A DNA stretch of 64,000 bases from Reticulascus tulasneorum. Its lineage: Eukaryota > Ascomycota > Sordariomycetes > Glomerellales > Reticulascaceae. Below the pieces are notes generated by a model. It saw only the letters and a program-made list of their open reading frames with translations, made no database searches and was not told the origin of the DNA. Where the stretch lies: positions 496,001 through 560,000 of the forward strand of contig LSAX01000013.1 in NCBI GenBank assembly GCA_001557505.1, read 5' to 3'. Position numbers and translations under genes: made by a program. Below, piece after piece: positions 1 to 10,328 of the stretch (position 1 is the first letter of the stretch; each line of letters opens with the position of its first letter).

Positions 1-503
1 AAATATGGGTGAAGTAAACCTGCTGCATCGCCACTCCAGTGGCCTTTGAGTTGAGGTCGTATGGTTCCTGGTGATCCGAGCTCCCCGAAAGTAGATGTCA
101 CTCAACGGTGCAATCTGCACGGTCGCATTACACTGCACTGCATCCTTATTTCAGCTGGTGTGTAGCCCTGGCCCCCTGAGCGTCTTGTTTTGACTCAGGC
201 TGCTCAACCTGGCTTAGGTTAAAGCAGCATTGATCCAGGCTGACTCAAGACAGCTCAGGCTCTCGGCCTAGAGAGGGAATTTCTTTGCTCAGTTTTCGGG
301 TTATGCAATGTGCTGTTGCTTTCTTCAACATCTTATTAGAGGGCAGAGTACGAGTTTACTACGGTGCAGCATTCTCGGCCGCACACGTGCTTCCTCACAT
401 GTTCTTAACACATATCCTTGCATCATTGGGACGAGCAATCAGACATTACAACGCGCTCCTCGGTATATGATTGCTAAACCGAACCAGCTCTTCCCTAGTC
501 AAG
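1..503. other. Intergenic, no gene seen
   Basis: Short frames occur on both strands but none shows a recognisable family or a sensible splice pattern. The segment around 190-265 contains several loose repeats of words such as GCTCAGGC and CTGACTCA, without a regular unit. Confidence 0.5.
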
Positions 504-1130
504 ATGGAAAGCAAGCGGTTTGGAAAGGGAACCCGCAGAGCCATGCAGAAAGTATTTGCCACCGTGGAGATATTCGAAGCCAACCTCCTCGAATTGGAGA
601 TCCTAAATCTCCTCGTCGTCCAATCCGTCCACAGCCATTTCAAAAACATCATCGCCGGATCTCCCACTCTGCAGCAAAAGCTTTTCTTTGCTCCCGCGCC
701 GGCTCATTTCACGCCGGAATTGAACCCTGTCCTGGCTGCCATGTTTCCAGCGCTCTTCTCACTCGAGCGGCCCGCTAACCCAGCGCGTCTCCATGATCAA
801 CGGGATGGGTTACTGGCAGTGTTACAGCACCAAGCCATTTGTGAGAGGACGGTGGGACTTCCTTTTTGGGCCTCTATCCGACGTTTAGATTCATCTCAAG
901 CTGGCTCCGCTACTTGGCGATTCCTAGGGCTAGGCGACTGTATCATGCCCTGCTCTAAGATCTTACCTTGTCTCCAAGACTCGACCCAAGGTGTCCACAT
1001 TGTAAGACTGCGCTTCCTCCCCGTGCCCAAGCAATACGTTGATGTTTCTCGTCCTCTTCCCGCACTTCCCGCACTAATTAGTGGTCATTACAAAGTTGCT
1101 GATCCCGCCATGAGCTGGTTCTTTTCCTAA
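504..1130 (+). CDS. F-box-like protein, probably degenerate
   Basis: The frame from ATG 504 gives about 208 residues without an intron. The first 80 residues follow the pattern of the many small fungal F-box-like proteins: a conserved stretch starting KVFATVEIFEANLLELEILN, then LLVVQSVHSHFKNIIAGSP, QQKLFF and a PxLNPxxxxxFPALF segment. F-box proteins of this type would recruit substrates to SCF ubiquitin ligases, but only the fold hint supports that here. After about residue 90 the sequence no longer resembles the family (the usual W-R-R-M-L type block is missing), so the gene may be shifted out of frame or decayed. It lies 9 bases upstream of a clear pseudogene on the same strand, which also suggests a decaying neighbourhood. 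It may be a pseudogene rather than a working gene. Confidence 0.4.
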   Translation: MESKRFGKGTRRAMQKVFATVEIFEANLLELEILNLLVVQSVHSHFKNIIAGSPTLQQKLFFAPAPAHFTPELNPVLAAMFPALFSLERPANPARLHDQRDGLLAVLQHQAICERTVGLPFWASIRRLDSSQAGSATWRFLGLGDCIMPCSKILPCLQDSTQGVHIVRLRFLPVPKQYVDVSRPLPALPALISGHYKVADPAMSWFFS

Positions 1131-1139
1131 TATCATACA

Positions 1140-2310
1140 ATGTCACAAGTACCCATCGACGCGGTCAGCGTGGTTGTTGGTGTGCTAATCTATTCCGTCG
1201 TCGGGTGGATCTGTACCGCTTTGCTCATATGGTTGACCTGGACTCATAGCGAAAGGCTAAGCTGTCCGTGCTTCCAAATCTAATCACATAATAACGTGCC
1301 GACCTCTTTTCAGACGTTGCTTGTATCGCGTACTTCATACTTTTTAGCACCACGGGATCGATTATTCAACAATCCCACGTCATCCACATTTATAAAGATG
1401 TCGTCATTGCGGAAGGACACGAAGGACAAGCCTCATAACCCGGAACTGGCGATTTCTAGTGGATCTATCGGAATGGACTTGGTCCTGTACTACATACGTA
1501 GGTGATCTGAGAGTTCTGCTCTGGTATGGTTCTCATAACGACGGCAGAGTACTATTCCTAGAGTGTGGAGGCAACGTTTGTCATGTTTTGGTAAGCTCTG
1601 CCCCTGAGCCACATGATTATCCAGTCCCGACGCTTTCCTACACAGGGCGATACAGCTTGTACAGTCCGTGTATGGCCTTTCTGCCAGGCCTCGACTCAAG
1701 TGTCCGCTCAAGATCCTCAACAAAGCGGAAAAGATCATCTCAGTTTTGTTCCCACTGATTGCCATCACAAGTCTCCAGTCCGAACAAGTGCAACGCAGTT
1801 TTGTAGCGTTCATTCTGCTGGCAGATTTGCCTTGTAAGAACCCTGGACTTTACCGCCGACCAAGAAGATGCATACCTGCGACCTATTGATGCTGAGCTTA
1901 GCCATTGGGGTGGTTGCAACGCTGTCTATTCTTGGCAGGTATATAAGCTCCAGAAGAAAGCTATAGAAATGGAGTGTCGGTTACGGACAAACGGGGCAAT
2001 CGAGGGGACAGCCCGGACCGGAACGGCGAAAGAGACCTCCGGATCTGGCCAACGCCATAATGGCGTCTATGATTGCTGGTTAATGACACGATTCACAGTT
2101 GCTTTGGTAGCCCTCGGGTACGTCCACAGCCTGGTGATCTAGTGTACTTGCATCAGCTGACATGTCACTCTGCTAGTGCCTTCGAAGTAACAAACACGAC
2201 ATTTCAGCTTGCGGCCATTTCGAAAATCACATCGGATATACAGGGTCCGCTTAAGGGTATGACAAGCGCGAGGGGTCGGTTGATGTTGTTCTTATATCAC
2301 GATCCCACGC
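1140..2310 (+). pseudogene. Decayed, truncated fungal multi-pass membrane protein
   Basis: A fungal integral membrane protein can be followed across several exons but it is broken. Exon 1 starts at ATG 1140 with a hydrophobic segment (VVGVLIYSVVGWICTALLIW) and a GT-AG intron 1264-1313 restores frame into YVACIAYFILFSTTGSIIQQ. A frameshift lies near 1410-1440, after which the frame continues with NPELAISSGSIGMDLVLYYI. Introns follow at about 1499-1548 and from 1592 to the acceptor before GGCGAT near 1650. An in-frame TAG interrupts the exon between them (QYYS*SVEATFVMFW), and a second stop follows GRYISSRRKL near 1965. A last recognisable exon, after an intron at about 2117-2176, reads GAFEVTNTTFQLAAIS. 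Homology fades near 2310, where the tail runs into the reverse-strand GMC pseudogene. The family is an uncharacterised ascomycete membrane protein family known to me only by pattern. Several independent lesions make loss of function likely. Confidence 0.7.
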
Positions 2311-3660
2311 TTTTTGAACTCCGTCCCAAGTGCCGCAGCTTCTTTGTCTGTGGGCCGGACCTTACCCGCCGCCTCGATTCCGTTCCATCCCGTCTTCTTG
2401 GTTTTCTGGGACAGTGCGTCGTCCGCGGAAAGAAGACCGCCGAATATGTCATCAATAGACTCTTCTGGTTTCATTGTCGTCTTGTACGAATGCATAATCA
2501 GGTTATGGTCTTGATAGTCATGGCCGACTCCAGGGACGTCAGCGACCAGTTGCACCCCGGCCTTCGCCAGTATTTCTGGGTTGCCCACCCCCAAGCGCTC
2601 AAGCACATTAGGTGACCCAATGGCGCCGCATGAGAGGATAACCATCGTTCGAGCCTTGACGGAAAGGTTTGGGTGCTGAGTGGTTGGCAAAAGCGCCAGG
2701 TAATCTGGATTCGGTGTGTATTCCACACCAACAGCTCGAGTTTGGTCAAACAATATTCGGACAACCTTCGACTCAACAAGTACATGCAAATTTGGGTGTT
2801 TTCCGTCTTGGAGGAAGGGATGCAGGAACGTGTGGGCCGCGTCCTGGCGTTTACCTTCAGGAGAGACGTATCGTAACCATCGTGCGAAAGCGTCGTTGGC
2901 TTCGAGATTTTGAAGATCCTTTACCTCTGGATGTCCGACCTTCTGCGACGCAAGTATAAATTCGTCCGCAGTCTTCTCAGCACAATAACCGCCATCCGAA
3001 ATATGCACTGGACCCGTGTATCCGTGATGTTCGGGCTCTCCGGAACCATGATTTGTCTCAAGCTGTGACATCCGTCGTTAGCCTGGTGCATCATGGCGGG
3101 ATGAAGCAACTAACCTGTTTGAGGAACGGCCATAGGTCATTGGAAGACCACCCGGGGGTATGCAGCGAGTCGTAATCGGACCGCTGCGCTCGAGTATACC
3201 TGCTATCATCAGCCGTGTTGGGATACTTGCAGTGATGGCAGAAGCCGCACATCATGAAGTTTATAGATGACCCGCCACCCAGAACACCTCCAGTCGACAC
3301 GATGGATTCCCGGCCATTAAGTTGCTGGGACTTTTTGGCTTTGTAGATGATTGAGGTCTTGCTATTCGGTGCGAGGTGCTCGACGAAGAATGCCGGATTG
3401 ACAATGTTCTGCACATTGTAGTTGTTGCTGCCACTCTCGATGAGCAGCACTGACAGAGTCAGATCTGCCGCCGCCAATCGCCCAGCCACAACACAAGCGG
3501 ATGTGCCTCCTGTTGTAGGAACGAGTGTTAGCAATGGTACTAGTTAACTGCCAAAGACCGAGACGGCATGTGGTAGGAGTCGAAATTCGGGGGACCTTCC
3601 ACCAGCAATGATGATATCAACCTCTTTGATATCCCCACTGAGCTTGTTATAGATGGGCAT
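2251..3660 (-). pseudogene. Truncated alcohol-oxidase-type GMC oxidoreductase
   Basis: The reading frame resembles the N-terminal half of fungal FAD-dependent alcohol (methanol) oxidases of the GMC family. It starts at ATG 3660 and has introns 3510-3602, about 3181-3250 (joining NFMM to YTRAQRSDYDS) and one near 3070-3115 (joining FLKQ to LETNHGSG). Recognisable blocks are GGVLGGGSSINFMM, RWLRYVSPEGKRQDAAHTFL, VKARTMVILSCGAIGSP and DLPGVGHDYQDH-like VADVPGVGHDYQDHN. The dinucleotide-binding loop reads AGGTSACVVAG, one glycine short of the usual GGGT. Near 2311 a one-base shift moves the frame from FKK to AWDRDIR, and a stop follows at 2251. Family members are about 660 residues; only about 390 are left and the catalytic C-terminal His region is absent. 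The 3' end collides tail to tail with the membrane-protein pseudogene. Confidence 0.75.
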
Positions 3661-4626
3661 CTTCTATGCTTTCGCCTGTTATAAGATTAAATATATGCCA
3701 AGGCGAGATCTAAATGCCTATGATTGAATATGTTGAAATATGATGCCAAAACAGCTTCTTATCCGTGCTCCATACAAGGAGCGAACATCTGGGTTTTATG
3801 CTTGGCTCTGTGCGGGATTAGCTGCTTTCTAACCGATCCCCAAGGCTGCAGAGCACCAAAACAACCCCGGAGGACAACTCTAATCGCTCATCTGATTCAA
3901 ATTTCCATCTTGATACGTATCTCTCTGCCTGGATGCTAGTTCCTCGTAGGCGCATGGCTTGTGGCGTGCCTCCACGGCTTCAATACACCCTGTGTACTGC
4001 ACGCATACCCGCGTTCTTATCATATACTAAGGGCATGATCGGCCCGAAGAATTAACTGATTTCAGAAATGAATGTACAACAGTTGGGAGAATATTGAGGG
4101 CGGGTCACAGGAAAGCCCTGGACTGTTTGTCTTCGTCTTTCGATTTGTATGTGTGCGTCAAGGTGGCGATGCATGGTAGGGCCATGAATTACGCCGGTTT
4201 TGATCTGAAAAGGACTGATAGACGAGCCAGGGCCGAGAAAACAAATTGCAGATGCGTGGGCGTACGTCCGGCGGCCAAACCTATAGTGGTCCCAGGGGGA
4301 CAAGGGCCGGCGGCTACAAGGATCCTTCCTTTTCCGGACGCTAATTAGTGACGCCAAGAGAGATTTTGGCCAACTTGCCAACAGGTGTGAAAAATCGGTG
4401 CCCAAAAACCCCACCTTATACACTGAAGACTTTCCGGTGTTTTTTACACCCCTGTTTGCTCAAGAGACGGAACGGCGGCGTCGACGGCAACGCCTGCACC
4501 GCCTGCGGTCAAATGGCGCGGATTCATTGGACGGTGTGCAGCTGAGTGCAGATCACCCCCGGTCTGCTGCATGGCCTCACCACAGCAGTTACAACCGTCA
4601 CCAGTTAAATCCTCTCCGAGTTTACG
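3661..4626. other. Intergenic between divergent genes
   Basis: No gene is recognised. The stretch separates the start of the GMC pseudogene from the C2H2 gene; short open frames on both strands have no family pattern. Confidence 0.5.
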
Positions 4627-4634
4627 TATATAAG
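4627..4634 (+). promoter_or_regulatory. TATA box of the C2H2 gene
   Basis: TATATAAG lies 106 bases upstream of the chosen ATG at 4740. The spacing is normal for a fungal TATA promoter with a short 5' leader. Confidence 0.5.
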
Positions 4635-4739
4635 TCCAAAGCATGGTAATCAAAAACCAAACTACCCAGAGTATGCTCCCCTCCTTTTGTGCCATTGTGT
4701 CCAGGTGCATACAGATATTTTCGCCGTCATTGTCAGGAG

Positions 4740-5465
4740 ATGGAGTATTTATACCCTGAAATATGGGATATATACGATGAATGGCTCGGTCTCTTCGTTT
4801 CTGAACAGCTTGATCCGTTTGCAATCAACCTTGAGGATCTGGCAGGTCCGCTGCCTGGCCACGTACACCTACAGGGTAAGCAGGTTTCTTCCACAGCTGA
4901 TGGCCACTGTTGCATCAGCTGATACATATCTAACAGAAGCTGTGGCACCCCAATTTCCACTTGGTTCAGCATCTGGGTCCAGCAGCAGGCTCGCCATCGA
5001 CTATAATAAAAGAGTGGACACAGTTGTTGCGACATCACAGCATGTCGCCAAATCCCAACTGCAGTGCCAAGAATCAGCTCTTGCGACTTTCTCCACATCT
5101 AGCGAACCATATCCTGTCGTTCCAGATAATGGACAACTTGGCTATATGAAGGGGTAGGTTATAAGGTTCTGCCTCCACAGCCCGTGCTTCTACTCTACTA
5201 ACACGCCTTTAGAGTCCAGAAGAACGTCCAGCCTGCGCAACGGCCCCCATGCTCGTATAGCTGCAACATCTGCGGCGCGACCTTCATAACCAGCAGGCGC
5301 GATCTAAACAGGCACGTGGCTAGCGTCCATGCGCCACCGGTCGAGCTTCCTTGTGGCGTGGCTCTCAAGAATCGACGCGACAACATCTCTAGACACCGGA
5401 AGAGTTGTGGCTCATGTCAGGGGGCAAGGGCAACTACACAATCGAGTAGCAATAGTTGCGACTGA
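4740..5465 (+). CDS. Small C2H2 zinc-finger protein
   Basis: Three exons (4740-4875, 4919-5153, 5213-5465) join in frame to a 207-residue protein. Both introns are GT-AG and the second has a canonical CTACTAAC branch site. The last exon carries a clear C2H2 finger, CNICGATFITSRRDLNRHVA followed by SVH (C-x2-C-x12-H-x4-H). A second, incomplete finger follows (CGVALKNRRDNISRHRKSC), in which the first Cys pair is reduced to one Cys; this pattern of a good finger plus a degenerate one is common in short fungal C2H2 proteins. The N-terminal 120 residues are acidic then serine-rich and have no recognised domain. A role as a nuclear DNA-binding regulator is inferred from the finger only. The ATG at 4740 is the first good start after the TATA box at 4627. 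Confidence 0.75.
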
Positions 5466-5980
5466 GAGCTGGTCGGACGGGAGGGAGGACCGGGCGCTTG
5501 GTAAATTGCGGCAAGAGGTAGCTCAAATCTAGTTCTCTGTACTCAGCATAAGCATCTTTACTCACAAGCTCAGGAACCAAAACAGATTGTGATAGACCAA
5601 CTATTCTTTCTCACGGCTTTGTTCCGTGAAAAACTCGATATTTGGTTGCCGCCAAGTTTATGGAGCGTTCAACATATCAGAGGAGATGATAGGCAAGGAA
5701 ATTTGCCTTACTGTGTAGATCAATGAATAGCAAGAAGACATCAGTCAAAGTGTATCAAGTCATCCTTGGTCACTGATGACTGTTTCGAAACACTGGGCCA
5801 TGTGTGTGACGTCAGGTATTGTGAAAGTCCATGATTTATGGTTGATTCTCTATCTCGAACGAAGTAAGGTGGCTAGCTATCTGTAGGTCAAGTCCGACCC
5901 GTGCCATGTGGCATGTGATACAACCGACACCCACACTAGTATCTCTTTGCTAGGGGTAGCAGCTGGGAGCCACAATTCTT
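5466..5980. other. Intergenic between convergent genes
   Basis: No gene is recognised. This is the shared 3' flank of the C2H2 gene and the asparaginyl-tRNA synthetase gene. Confidence 0.5.
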
Positions 5981-7745
5981 TTAAGGCTTGCAGCGGTTCA
6001 TGTAGCGAGGGTACAGACAGCAGTCTCTGACCGTATGTTGTTTGCACAGCCAAGCGAGAAAACGCTCCAGACCTAGACCATATCCTCCGTGGGGGGAGCT
6101 GCCATACCTACGCAATCTAGTTAGCAATTGATAGTCATCGGCATGATTAGTTTGTGATTGCTTACTTTCTCTGGTCAGTATACCAGTAATACGGCTCAGG
6201 ATCAAGGCCCTCGCGCTTGAATGCCGCCATTAACGACTCGTACTTGTCCAACCTCATCGAGCCACCGACAATCTCGCCAACACCAGGAACAAGAGCATCT
6301 AGACTCTCCGTAACGCGAGGATCATCAACGTCCAGCTGCATGTAGAAGGCTTTTATTGCCAATGGGAAATGCGTCAGGAAGATGGGCTTGTTAATGATAT
6401 CGGTCATCTTGCGCTCGGCAGCCTCGGCGATGTCGTCACCAAATGTGTGAGGGTTGCCCTCCTCATTGAGGATCTCATGCTCCCGCAACCAGTCAATTGC
6501 ATCTGTGTACCTCATGCGCAAAAACGGCCGCTCCGGCATCTTGAATTCAGGGTTGAGGCTCTTGATTTTCTCGGCAGTGACGGGGTCTGCCATAACCAGC
6601 TCCAGTACGCGGCAGATCATGTGTTCGATGTGCACCATAAGATCGTCGAAGGAGATGAAGTCCAGCTCAGCCTCAACATGCGTGTACTCGGACAAATGCC
6701 GCCTGGTGAGGGACTTTTCTGCACGGAATGACTTCTCGATGCAGTACACGTCGCCCATCGAGGGCAGACACGTCTCCAAGTAGAGCTGGGACGACTGAGT
6801 GAGGAATGCGTCTTCGCCATAGTAATCGAATTTGAAAAGCGTTGCGCCGCCTTCAACCTGCGTCTGGACGAGGGCAGGTGGGCTGACCTTGCGGACCTTC
6901 AGCTCCCTGTACGCCTGGTTGAATGCGTGTTCGACGGCGTCGCGAACAATCATAACCGAAGAGGCAACGTCGCCGCGGAGGGTGAGGTGGCGCAGGTCTA
7001 GGAGAGTGGAGTGCTCCGCGCCCGCCTGGACCCTGTTGGTAATTGCATCATCGCCGCCAGCAGCTTTCCAGTGCTCGGGAATCCTATAAAAGTCGGGGCG
7101 TAGCTCGCGGTTGAGAGGCGCCCGTAAGCCAGCGGGTACCTCGCACATCTCGCCGAAAATCTCCATGGACGTCTCACGGGTGAGGGTGAGGGCGTCGTAC
7201 GTCTTTGCCAGCTTGCCGGAAATGACGACCTGCATGAAGCCATAGCCGTCTCTCAAGGTGATAAACAAAATGTCCTTCTGCTTCCGCTCACGGTGCACGC
7301 GACCGACCACGCGCACTCTGGTGCCCCGGCTCTCCGGATCCTGCTCATTGCGCAGCTTGATATGGTCGCCTACTTCGTCCAGTTTGATCTTGATCGGGGC
7401 GGGAAGGCTGGTATCCTCCTCGAGCACAATGGCCTTGGCCTCCTCCAATACGGCGTTGCGATCATCGTCCTGCTTCTTGCGCTGGATAACTAGCTCCTGC
7501 TCGCGTGCCGCCTTTTTCTGCTGCTGCTGATGGTAGTTGACAGCCTTCTTCAGAGCAGACTTTGCCACGGGCTTCCACTCCTGGGTTGGCTCTTCGCCAG
7601 CAGTCTGTGGAGTGCGGGCTAGGTATTCGGCCTCGGCAGGGCGCTGGAGGTAGGCGAATTGAAGGGTCTTGTAGGGGGATTCCTCGGTGCCTTTCTGGGT
7701 AGATTCGTCCTTGCCGACGGCATCGTCGATATAGATGGTCGCCAT
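5981..7745 (-). CDS. DED81: Asparaginyl-tRNA synthetase, cytosolic
   Basis: Two exons (7745-6166 and 6107-5981, split inside DQRK|YGSS by a 58-base intron) encode 568 residues, close to the usual 550-570 of fungal cytosolic AsnRS. The enzyme charges tRNA-Asn with asparagine in the cytosol. A lysine-rich helical N-terminal segment (about residues 60-110) precedes the OB-fold anticodon-binding domain (about 140-230). The class II catalytic core follows: [20 protein letters not shown], motif 2 starting [20 protein letters not shown] at residue 340, and motif 3 [13 protein letters not shown] in the last exon, ending in [12 protein letters not shown]. The ATG at 7745 is the first in frame; the frame stays open upstream to about 7829 but without an ATG. 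The assignment is firm; this is an essential housekeeping gene beside accessory genes. Confidence 0.97.
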
Positions 7746-8520
7746 CGTGGGAGAGGCCGCGGGCGTGGCAGGTGAGGAAAAGATGATGGTGGGAAAGTGC
7801 TTGATCGTGTTTGTCTTGGGTTGAGTCACTGCTATGATAAGAAAAATAATTGGGACGGGGCAGTCAAAATGGCCTGTGCATAATTTACACCAGCCACAAT
7901 TTGATGACTCTTTCGCTGCCGTCAGTGGTCCTTTTTGGTTGTGTTTTAGCCACCCCCTCCAACCCCTCCCCGCGTTTCATTCAGAAGATCAAAGCCAGGA
8001 GCTATTATCTTAGCCAAGTACGTACCTACCTGCCAGCTTCAGCTCGATAAAGCTCACGTCTGAACATCTTGAGCATTGAATCTCAGCTGCGCGTATTCTT
8101 AAATATGCCTAGCTGTATAGATTCAGATCTCGCCGACCCAATTGGGGTTCTGAAAGTGCAGCTGCCCCAAGATTACAGGTCTCTTTGAAGTCAAGGGTGA
8201 AACCGGGGCAAATCTACAATTGTGGCGTAGCGGGCGCCGGGCACCGATTTCGCAGCCAACATTTACCACAATCGTCTACATCGCTATGATAGGTGGTGAA
8301 ATTGGGGTAAATGGAGCGACATATTGGACTGTGCCACCCCAGCACATGCACGCGAGGTGACATTCAGGTACCTGAGTTCTTGCCATCCGAGTCGTCAATG
8401 TTCATAAAGACGACGAATATTCTGACCTCCCAGCCAGCCTGGGAACTGGTCTACTTCTCCAACGCGTCAATCAGCACCAGACCACATTCTCCGTCCTTGA
8501 CCGCGGTCACTGTAGTCGCA
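7746..8520. other. Divergent intergenic region
   Basis: Shared upstream region of the synthetase gene (minus strand) and the surface-type protein gene (plus strand). The frame of the downstream gene is open from ATG 8311, so part of this region may be coding if an upstream start is used. Confidence 0.45.
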
Positions 8521-9398
8521 ATGCCGACCGTATCGTCCCTTTCTCAGGCGCTGTTCGTCAACCTAGGCCCTTTGACCACGACGTACACCGCGCCAGCCTC
8601 ATGTGCAACAGAAGCCCGCAACATCGCGATTGGCGTCAAGGACACGCCCGGAGCTGGATTCGGCTACTATGCGGATTGCCCCCAAACATATGGGGAGTGT
8701 CTACCCTCCGGTGCCACTTGGGATACTCTCAAACATCCATACACAACAACGACCGGAATCAGGAACTATCAGCCATACTTCTCGCCCGGATTGCATTGTC
8801 CCAGCGGTTGGGCAACTGTTGGCGTGGCGGAAAAGGCAGAGAACGGGTCTGTTAGCACCGCAGGCGTCTTCATCTCGAGCCCTCCGCTCTTAAACGCAAC
8901 TGTGCAGCCACTTGAGAATCCGGGGAACAGTAAGCTCGTGGAGGTGATGGGCCCAAAGGAGACGGCCGTAATCTGTTGCCCCAGGTCTTATACCCCCCAG
9001 TCCCAAACTCTCGTCGACTGATCGACCCGTCTAACCAGCTGCACAGTTCAATGACTCCTGGCGGCAGAGGATCGTACTGCTACTCGACTCTACCGGATTA
9101 CCGCCTGACAACAGGCTGTGTTGAAGCTATTGAACGAGGCGCATACACCATCGGGATTGAGACATTGACCCTCCCGGGAACCACGGTCACCGGCCTGATA
9201 GGCTCGCTTACAGCTACAGCACCGGTGGCAGTGAGCACTCGAACTAGAGATTTTGTGGACGACCCGGAGCCGAGGTTCTCGGGTTACAGCATAGTGCCCG
9301 TTGTGGTGCTGATCAATCAAGGTTCTGCTGCGAGTAAATTGGCATATCCGGGAGCTCTGGCAGTGGCGTCCTTTTTGGCATGGCTCTGCTGGGCCTGA
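8521..9398 (+). CDS. Uncharacterised fungal surface-type protein with C-terminal hydrophobic tail
   Basis: Two exons (8521-8984 and 9047-9398) joined through a GT-AG intron with a CTAAC branch site give 271 residues. The splice joins CCP to SSMTPGGRGSYCYSTLP, which restores a pattern I recognise from a family of uncharacterised ascomycete proteins (LSQALFVNLGPLTTTYTAPA, SPGLHCPSGWATVGVA, CCPSSM, CYSTLP). Conserved cysteines suggest an extracellular fold. The C-terminal 20-25 residues are hydrophobic and could be a membrane anchor or GPI signal. No obvious N-terminal signal peptide is seen from ATG 8521 or from the upstream in-frame ATGs at 8398 and 8311, so the start is uncertain. Function is unknown; a cell-surface location is inferred from the cysteines and the tail. 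Confidence 0.65.
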
Positions 9399-10328
9399 TT
9401 GAAGAACGGTGTGATAATATGGAACTGGGCTATCCCTTTGCTTGTCATCGTGGCGACGGCAATCCCTAAGGAATTTCGCCTGAAGTACCAAACGATTTCC
9501 TTCAGCGTTTCTGTGCCGTTGCAGGGCAGTTTTCATTAGCGTGGCGTGAAGGAGTTACTTGCCTCATGCGACGAGGATTGACGCACATCTGTGGCCATGT
9601 CGCACTGTACAGCGAGTTCAGAATGCCCGTTTGCATCGAAGCAACGACATTGTTAAGTGCTATCCCCTATTTCGGGCTCATGTGGTTAGCTCACTTCTGC
9701 GTTCTGTCTCCAAACTACATGAGTACCGTCTGCCCTCCTGTATGGGACAGCGTCCTGTATAGAAATGTATATATACTTGTTAGCGAGGCCTCGCTTTATA
9801 CCCAGATCGTGCAACTGTGCGATCTACATGCGGATTGCATATCGGGTGCTGATTGTAACCGATTCCTGCCAAGGTAGCTGTGGGTAAATATCGAGGCAGT
9901 CGAGCGGCTACTGCCGAGCTCTTTACCACGAAAGCTGTTCAACTTTGGTCCTCCCAATAGCGGTAAATACACACGGTGCTGGAATTAAGCTCAAGATATG
10001 TGTTCCTGGCATTTTTTCAATATGTGGTATTATCTGCACGCTTGTCTATTCCAAGTCTCAGTCAGCAAAATATCAACGGAGCCGTTGCAAATATACACTA
10101 GTGTGAATCCCTCAAAACTATGCATCGATCGCAATACCCAAGATAGCGCAGTTCCGACTTTCATGCCTCTCCTGACTGTTAAATCTCGGAGACTTGAGGG
10201 AACCGACAAGCGCCCACTTCTTACTGTGCTCGGGAGGAGGAATCTTCATTGGCGATCATTTTAGTCCACTTCAACAGGAATTTCTAGTCCATCGTGTTGC
10301 TGGTGATGCGAGCATCCCGCTGCTGGGC
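9399..10328. other. Intergenic between convergent genes
   Basis: Short frames, such as one at 9566-9877 on the plus strand, show no family pattern, splice support or codon regularity. No gene is called. Confidence 0.45.

Noticed and set aside
6369..7530. Open frames on the plus strand opposite the synthetase gene
   Set aside because: They are mirror frames of a highly conserved coding sequence and have no family pattern.
7746..7829. 28-residue N-terminal extension of asparaginyl-tRNA synthetase (mitochondrial targeting)
   Set aside because: The frame is open but begins at GTG and has no ATG; a normal start is at 7745.
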